DNA from: CAG-1031 sp964391735 | GTDB taxonomy: Bacteria > Bacteroidota > Bacteroidia > Bacteroidales > Muribaculaceae | Assembly (NCBI GenBank): GCA_964391735.1 | Contig: CAYMNF010000042.1 | Coordinates: 1-19,005 of the forward strand | DNA: 19,005 nt | Direction: 5' to 3' | In this document: in pieces, positions 14,443 to 19,005 of the stretch | Layout of the letters: the number at the start of each line of letters is the position of its first letter | Position numbering within the stretch: the first letter of the stretch is position 1 | Made by a program: the position numbers and the translations under genes | Notes under the pieces: generated by a model | The model's database searches: none | What the model was told of the DNA's origin: nothing | What the model saw: only the letters and a program-made list of their open reading frames with translations

Positions 14443-16140
14443 ATGAAACAGATAATTGAGTGCGTACCCAATTTCAGCGAAGGGCGCGACCATGCAGTTA
14501 TCAATGCCATAGTTGATGCAATAAAGAAAGGCGGCAAAGTTAGCCTGCTGGATGTTGATCCCGGCGAAGCCACCAATCGCACAGTTGTAACCTTTGTCGG
14601 CGAGCCGCAAGATGTCCTTGATGCCGCCGTGCGGGGTGTCAAAAAAGCCGCCGAACTCATTGACATGCGCAAGCACCACGGAGCACACCCGCGCATGGGT
14701 GCCACCGACGTTTGCCCCCTTATCCCGGTTAGCGGCATAACCCTTGAGGAGTGCGCCGAGCTGGCTCGCCAACTGGCAAAACGCATAAGCGATGAGGTTG
14801 GGGTCCCCACCTATTGCTATGAGGCCGCCGCTTTTACCCCTGAGCGCAAAAACCTTGCCGTGTGTCGCCAAGGTGAGTATGAGGGGCTGGCTGAACGTCT
14901 GGGCAAACCCGGCCAGGGAGCAGACTTTGGCGACCGTCCCATGGACGAGGCGGCCGCTCGCACCGGTGCCACAGCCGTGGGTGCACGCGACTTCCTGATT
15001 GCCGTCAACTTCAACCTCAATACCACCTCAACCCGCCGTGCCAATGCCATAGCCTTTGACGTACGTGAGAAAGGCCGCCCCAAACGCGAGGGTGGAAAAC
15101 TCACCGGCAAACCCCTGAAAGATGAGAACGGCAAGCCGATAATGATACCCGGCACCCTCAAGGGCACAAAAGCCATTGGCTGGTTCATTGATGAGTATGG
15201 CATCGCCCAGGTGTCAATGAACATCACCGACATGGGTCAGACTCCCCTAGAGAAGGCGTTTGACGAGGTGAGCCGTGCAGCACGTGAACGCGGCATAAGG
15301 GTTACCGGCACCGAGATTGTTGGCCTTGTTCCCAAACGTGCCATCATTGATGCCGGCAAGCATTACCTGCGCATGCAACAACGGTCACTGGGTATCCCCG
15401 AGAGCGAAATCATAAAAATAGCCGTAAAATCAATGGGGCTGGATGAGCTTAAACCCTTCAATCCCAAAGAGAAGATTATCGAATATATGCTTGAGGGGGA
15501 TAAAAAACCGGGTCTTGTTGACATGACCCTGCGCGGCTTTGCCGATGAGACTGCCTCAGAGTCGCCGGCACCCGGCGGCGGCTCGATTGCGGCATATATG
15601 GGAGCCTTAGGGGCAGCCTTGGGAACAATGGTTGCCAACCTGTCAGCACATAAAGCCGGATGGGATGACCGTTGGGAAGAGTTCTCAGCAGTTGCCGAGC
15701 AAGGTCGCGACATTATGGAGAGACTGTTGACGTTGGTTGATGAGGACACCGAGGCATTTAACCGCATAATGGCGGTCTTTGCCATGCCCAAAAAGACCGA
15801 TGAGGAAAAGGCTGCCCGCGCCGCCGCCCTTGAGGAGGCGACCCTGTATGCTACGCAGGTTCCCTTGCGCACCATGAAGACCGCCTTTGAGGCCTTTGAC
15901 GTCGTAGAGGAGATGGCAGTGAAAGGAAACCCGGCCTCGGTAAGCGATGCCGGCGTAGGCGCTTTGGCCGCACGTGCCGCTGTGCTCGGCGCATGGCTGA
16001 ATGTTCGCATAAACGCCGCCGGGCTGAAGGACCGTGCCAAGGCTGACGAACTGTTGGCCGAGGCCAAGAGAATAGCCGATGAGGCCAACCTTCGCGAAAC
16101 CGCGATTATGAAGACCGTCACTGACGTTATTGAAAAATAA
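14443..16140 (+). CDS. ftcD: Bifunctional glutamate formimidoyltransferase / formimidotetrahydrofolate cyclodeaminase
   Basis: Last step of histidine degradation here: moves the formimino group from formiminoglutamate to tetrahydrofolate, releasing glutamate, then deaminates 5-formimino-THF to 5,10-methenyl-THF and ammonia. Residues 1 to about 300 are the transferase, starting MKQIIECVPNFSEGRD. HHGAHPRMGATDVCPL contains His82, the same position as the catalytic His of the pig enzyme. From about residue 358 (DMTLRGFADETASESPAPGGGS) to 565 is the helical cyclodeaminase domain, with NPASVSDAGVGALAARAA near residue 495. The two activities are separate genes in many bacteria; here they are fused in one 565-residue chain, as in mammals, which allows channelling of the folate intermediate. 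The stop is 7 bases before hutI. Function is well supported. Confidence 0.96.
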   Translation: MKQIIECVPNFSEGRDHAVINAIVDAIKKGGKVSLLDVDPGEATNRTVVTFVGEPQDVLDAAVRGVKKAAELIDMRKHHGAHPRMGATDVCPLIPVSGITLEECAELARQLAKRISDEVGVPTYCYEAAAFTPERKNLAVCRQGEYEGLAERLGKPGQGADFGDRPMDEAAARTGATAVGARDFLIAVNFNLNTTSTRRANAIAFDVREKGRPKREGGKLTGKPLKDENGKPIMIPGTLKGTKAIGWFIDEYGIAQVSMNITDMGQTPLEKAFDEVSRAARERGIRVTGTEIVGLVPKRAIIDAGKHYLRMQQRSLGIPESEIIKIAVKSMGLDELKPFNPKEKIIEYMLEGDKKPGLVDMTLRGFADETASESPAPGGGSIAAYMGALGAALGTMVANLSAHKAGWDDRWEEFSAVAEQGRDIMERLLTLVDEDTEAFNRIMAVFAMPKKTDEEKAARAAALEEATLYATQVPLRTMKTAFEAFDVVEEMAVKGNPASVSDAGVGALAARAAVLGAWLNVRINAAGLKDRAKADELLAEAKRIADEANLRETAIMKTVTDVIEK

Positions 16141-16147
16141 CTCCAAC

Positions 16148-17404
16148 ATGGGTAACCTCAGGATAATAAATGCCAACCTCTTTACCCCTGTCGGGCACAG
16201 TATGCTCAAGGGGAAAGAGATGGGCTCACTGCTGCATATCGAGAATGCGGTGGTTGAAGCCCGCGACGGACGCATCACTTTTGTCGGCCCTGCCAAAGAT
16301 GCACCCGCGGCTCCCTCTGATTGCCAAGTAATCGATGCCGGGGGGCGCGTGCTGATTCCCGGATTTGTCGACTCACATACCCACCTGATTTTCGGCGGAT
16401 ACCGCCCTGATGAGTTTTCCTGGCGCCTGAAGGGTGACTCATATATGAGCATCATGGAACGAGGCGGGGGGATACAGTCCACCGTCAATGCCACGCGCGG
16501 CGCCACCGTTGAGCAATTTGTGGCAAAAGCAAAATGGTTTCTTAACCGCATGGCTGAGATGGGCGTAACCACCGTTGAGGCCAAAAGCGGGTATGGCCTT
16601 GAAACCGCAACCGAGTTGCACATGCTTGATGCCATACATGGCCTGGCAACCGACCCCGAGCGCAAGCAACGTGTTGTGAGCACATTCTTGGGTGCCCATG
16701 CCGTGCCGGCAGAGTTTAAAGGGCGCACGGGGGAGTATGTACAGCTGATGATTGATGAGATGCTCCCGGCCGCCAAGGGTAAAGCCGACTTCTTTGACAT
16801 CTTCACCGAGAAAAATGTTTTTGAGATTGAGGACAGCCGCCGCTTGTTGCAGGCGGCCCGTGATGCGGGCTTCAAACTTAAGCTGCATGCCGACGAAATT
16901 GTAACCCTCGGTGGGGCCGAGCTTGCCGCTGAGGTTGGCGCCACATCGGCCGACCACCTGCTGCACATCAGCGATGAGGGTGTGCGCCGTTTGGCCGCCT
17001 CCCCCACCGTGGCAACCCTGCTGCCCCTCACAGCCTTTGCCCTGCGTGAGCCATACGCACCGGCGCGCAAGCTGATTGATGCCGGGGCTGCCGTGGCATT
17101 GGCCACTGACCTCAACCCGGGCTCATGCTTCTCGGGCTCCATCCCGTTGACGATAGCCCTGGCATGCATCTACATGCAGATGACAATCGAGGAGACCCTG
17201 ACGGCCCTGACACTGAACGGCGCTGCGGCATGCGACGTGGCTGCCGAGACCGGCTCAATCGAGGTTGGCAAAGCCGCCGACATGGTGCTTTTGCACTTTG
17301 ACACCCTCACCGCCCTACCCTACTATGTGGGCATGAACTGCGTACAAACAACCATCAGTGGCGGACGTATAATCTACACCGAGCCGCAACTGCCTTTATA
17401 CTGA
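16148..17404 (+). CDS. hutI: Imidazolonepropionase
   Basis: Third step of histidine degradation: hydrolyses 4-imidazolone-5-propionate to N-formimino-L-glutamate. It is an amidohydrolase-fold enzyme with a single metal. Counting from the ATG at 16148, the expected metal ligands are His77 and His79 (DSHTHLIFGG), His247 (LHADEI) and Asp321 (ATDLNPGS). The conserved ERGGGIQSTV and AKSGYGL segments are also present. The 418-residue length fits the family. A TTG at 16130 in the same frame would overlap ftcD by 11 bases and add six residues; the ATG is preferred because the sequence from it, GNLRIINANLFTP, matches the usual beginning. It is 7 bases after ftcD and 34 before hutH, clearly in one operon. 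Confidence 0.96.
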   Translation: MGNLRIINANLFTPVGHSMLKGKEMGSLLHIENAVVEARDGRITFVGPAKDAPAAPSDCQVIDAGGRVLIPGFVDSHTHLIFGGYRPDEFSWRLKGDSYMSIMERGGGIQSTVNATRGATVEQFVAKAKWFLNRMAEMGVTTVEAKSGYGLETATELHMLDAIHGLATDPERKQRVVSTFLGAHAVPAEFKGRTGEYVQLMIDEMLPAAKGKADFFDIFTEKNVFEIEDSRRLLQAARDAGFKLKLHADEIVTLGGAELAAEVGATSADHLLHISDEGVRRLAASPTVATLLPLTAFALREPYAPARKLIDAGAAVALATDLNPGSCFSGSIPLTIALACIYMQMTIEETLTALTLNGAAACDVAAETGSIEVGKAADMVLLHFDTLTALPYYVGMNCVQTTISGGRIIYTEPQLPLY

Positions 17405-17438
17405 AAGAAACCTTAACTTCTAACACGATAACTGAAAA

Positions 17439-18944
17439 ATGTCTGACCAAAAAACATACGCCTTAGGCCTTGAGGACCTCACATACGACATCATTGAGAA
17501 GTTGCTTGAGGAGCGTCCCCAACTGACCCTTACCGATGATGCTGTTGCCGCCATACAGCGTTGCCGCGATTTCCTGGATGAGAAGACCCTCAACACCGAG
17601 CATCCCATTTACGGTGTCACCACCGGCTTCGGGTCACTGTGCAATCGCACCATCTCGCCCGAGGACCTTTCAACCCTGCAGGAGAATCTTGTCAAGAGCC
17701 ACTCATGCAGCGTCGGCACCCCGGTTGCCCCTGACATTGTGCGCTTGATGCTGCTGCTGAAAGCCCACGCACTGTCAAAGGGTTTCAGCGGCGTGCAGGT
17801 TGAGACCGTTCAACGCATTCTTGACTTCTGGAACCATGATGTACTGCCCTGTGTTTATGACCGCGGCTCGTTAGGTGCCTCGGGTGACCTTGCCCCGCTT
17901 GCCAACCTGTTCTTGCCCCTAATCGGCGAGGGCGAGGTGCATTTCCAAGGCAAAAAAATGCCGTCAAAAGAGATGCTTGACATCATGGGCTGGAAACCCG
18001 TCAAGCTGAAGTCAAAAGAGGGTCTGGCGTTGCTCAACGGCACCCAGTTCATGGCTGCCAACGGCATCAAGGCCCTGATTGACGGCTGGCACATGGTCAA
18101 CGCCTTTGACCTTATCGGTGCCATGTCCCTTGAAGGATTTGACGGGCGTATCGAGCCTTTCTACGAGCAGATACAGATGGTGCGCCCCTATAAAGGGCAG
18201 ATTGAGACCGGCCGCCGTTATCGCCGCTTGCTTGAGGGTAGCGAGATTATCCGCCGCGAGAAACAGCATGTTCAGGACCCCTACTCGTTCAGGTGCATAC
18301 CCCAGGTACACGGTGCCGTCAAGGACGCCATGCACCATGTAACCAATGTGTTGCATATCGAGATTAACTCAGTCACCGACAATCCCACCGTCTTTGTTGA
18401 TGACGACATGGTAATCTCCGGCGGTAACTTCCACGGCGAGCCCTTGGCCTTGGCCTTTGACTATATGGGTGTGGCCCTGCATGAGTTAGGAAACATCTCA
18501 GAGCGTCGCACGGCACAGCTCATTGACGGACAACGCGGCCTCCCGGAGTTTTTGGTTGCCAAGCCGGGCCTCAATTCCGGCTTCATGATTCCGCAATATG
18601 CCGCGGCCTCCATGGTGAGCCAGAACAAGATGTACGCATGGCCCGCGTCATGCGACTCAATCGTCTCATCAAACGGCCAGGAGGACCTCGTGTCAATGGG
18701 TGCAAACTCAGCCACCAAGTTGCACAAAATCATCGACAACCTGCGTTACATTGCCGCTATTGAGCTTATGAACGCAGCCCAGGCGATTGACTTCCGCCGC
18801 CCGTTGCGCTCCTCCGAGCCTATCGAGGAGGTTATGACGGCTTATCGCAAAGAGGTACCCTTTGTTGAGGACGATGTGGTTATGCAAGAGTATATCCACA
18901 AGACCATGGACTTCCTGGACCGCTACGACATCCCCGCTTATTGA
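17439..18944 (+). CDS. hutH: Histidine ammonia-lyase (histidase)
   Basis: First step of histidine degradation: eliminates ammonia from L-histidine to give trans-urocanate. The 501-residue length fits the family. Ala147-Ser148-Gly149 in RGSLGASGDLAPLA cyclise to the MIO electrophile. Tyr58 in YGVTTGFG is the expected catalytic tyrosine. The substrate-selectivity pair is Ser87-His88 (NLVKSHSCSVG), the histidase type rather than the HL pair of tyrosine ammonia-lyases, so histidine is the likely substrate. Other conserved blocks are LLNGTQFMAA, DNPTVF and SNGQEDLVSMGANSA. Although it encodes the first enzyme of the pathway, it is the last gene of the operon, 34 bases after hutI and 24 before a strong terminator. 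Confidence 0.97.
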   Translation: MSDQKTYALGLEDLTYDIIEKLLEERPQLTLTDDAVAAIQRCRDFLDEKTLNTEHPIYGVTTGFGSLCNRTISPEDLSTLQENLVKSHSCSVGTPVAPDIVRLMLLLKAHALSKGFSGVQVETVQRILDFWNHDVLPCVYDRGSLGASGDLAPLANLFLPLIGEGEVHFQGKKMPSKEMLDIMGWKPVKLKSKEGLALLNGTQFMAANGIKALIDGWHMVNAFDLIGAMSLEGFDGRIEPFYEQIQMVRPYKGQIETGRRYRRLLEGSEIIRREKQHVQDPYSFRCIPQVHGAVKDAMHHVTNVLHIEINSVTDNPTVFVDDDMVISGGNFHGEPLALAFDYMGVALHELGNISERRTAQLIDGQRGLPEFLVAKPGLNSGFMIPQYAAASMVSQNKMYAWPASCDSIVSSNGQEDLVSMGANSATKLHKIIDNLRYIAAIELMNAAQAIDFRRPLRSSEPIEEVMTAYRKEVPFVEDDVVMQEYIHKTMDFLDRYDIPAY

Positions 18945-18968
18945 TATCCACACCAAAACAGACTTTAC

Positions 18969-19005
18969 AAGCTGCTTGCCACGAATGTTGGCAGGCAGCT
19001 TTTTT
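18969..19005 (+). terminator. Rho-independent terminator of the hut operon
   Basis: A 13-base-pair stem (18969-18981 with 18989-19001, one G-T wobble) has a seven-base loop. The right arm runs into six consecutive T at 19000-19005, where the window ends. It begins 24 bases after the hutH stop and marks the operon's 3' end. Confidence 0.95.

Noticed and set aside
15363..16121. A 252-codon minus-strand frame opposite the cyclodeaminase domain
   Set aside because: Ser/Ala-rich shadow translation of a well-supported coding region.
15685..17169. A 494-codon open frame on the minus strand opposite ftcD and hutI
   Set aside because: It lies antisense to two genes with clear catalytic motifs, has a Ser/Arg/Ala-rich translation without any recognisable domain, and results from biased codon use in the real genes.

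Overview
The window is one continuous piece of a bacterial chromosome, most likely from the order Bacteroidales. Three lines of evidence support this. Intergenic regions carry promoters of the Bacteroidetes type (a TTTG or TTG element, a spacer of about 20 bases, then TAnnTTTG). Start codons are preceded by A-rich or C/A-rich stretches, with no clear Shine-Dalgarno sequences. The protein families are also typical: a 642-residue GyrB without the proteobacterial insert, a DUF4919-like secreted protein, a cyclophilin with a large internal insert, and a bifunctional FtcD/FchA. Family-level placement (Muribaculaceae-like or a relative) is only a guess. All supported genes are on the + strand, and coding density is high. 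No rRNA, tRNA, CRISPR array, insertion sequence or prophage gene was seen.

Layout. Bases 1-2961 hold the translation cluster thrS (5' end cut off by the window), infC, rpmI and rplT, closed by a strong terminator. Immediately downstream, at 2992-3673, lies a two-gene MntA/HepT-type toxin-antitoxin module with overlapping genes and AT-richer sequence than its surroundings; it looks like an accessory insertion. Bases 3727-7663 hold a mostly envelope-directed group: a secreted cyclophilin-type prolyl isomerase, an M16 zinc protease, a small Pro/Gly/Asn/Tyr-rich lipoprotein, a polytopic membrane protein of unknown function, and an exported DUF4919-like protein, ending in a terminator. Then come gyrB (7902-9830), with its own promoter and a 16-base perfect palindrome just upstream of it, and rnr (9936-12197). 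Each of these two is followed by a hairpin terminator.

Bases 12332-19005 form a complete histidine-utilisation operon: a Bacteroidetes promoter, hutU, ftcD-fchA fusion, hutI, hutH and a strong terminator at the window's right edge. Together the four proteins convert histidine to urocanate (HutH), imidazolonepropionate (HutU), formiminoglutamate (HutI), and finally glutamate plus 5,10-methenyl-tetrahydrofolate and ammonia (FtcD/FchA). No hut regulator or transporter is visible in the window.

Most of the window is ordinary housekeeping and catabolic sequence. The items most worth a second look are the MntA/HepT module behind the L20 operon, the palindrome at the gyrB promoter, the structured and repeated leader in front of rplT, an inverted repeat upstream of the hut promoter, and the uncharacterised lipoprotein and membrane protein pair. 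I found no convincing new multi-gene system.
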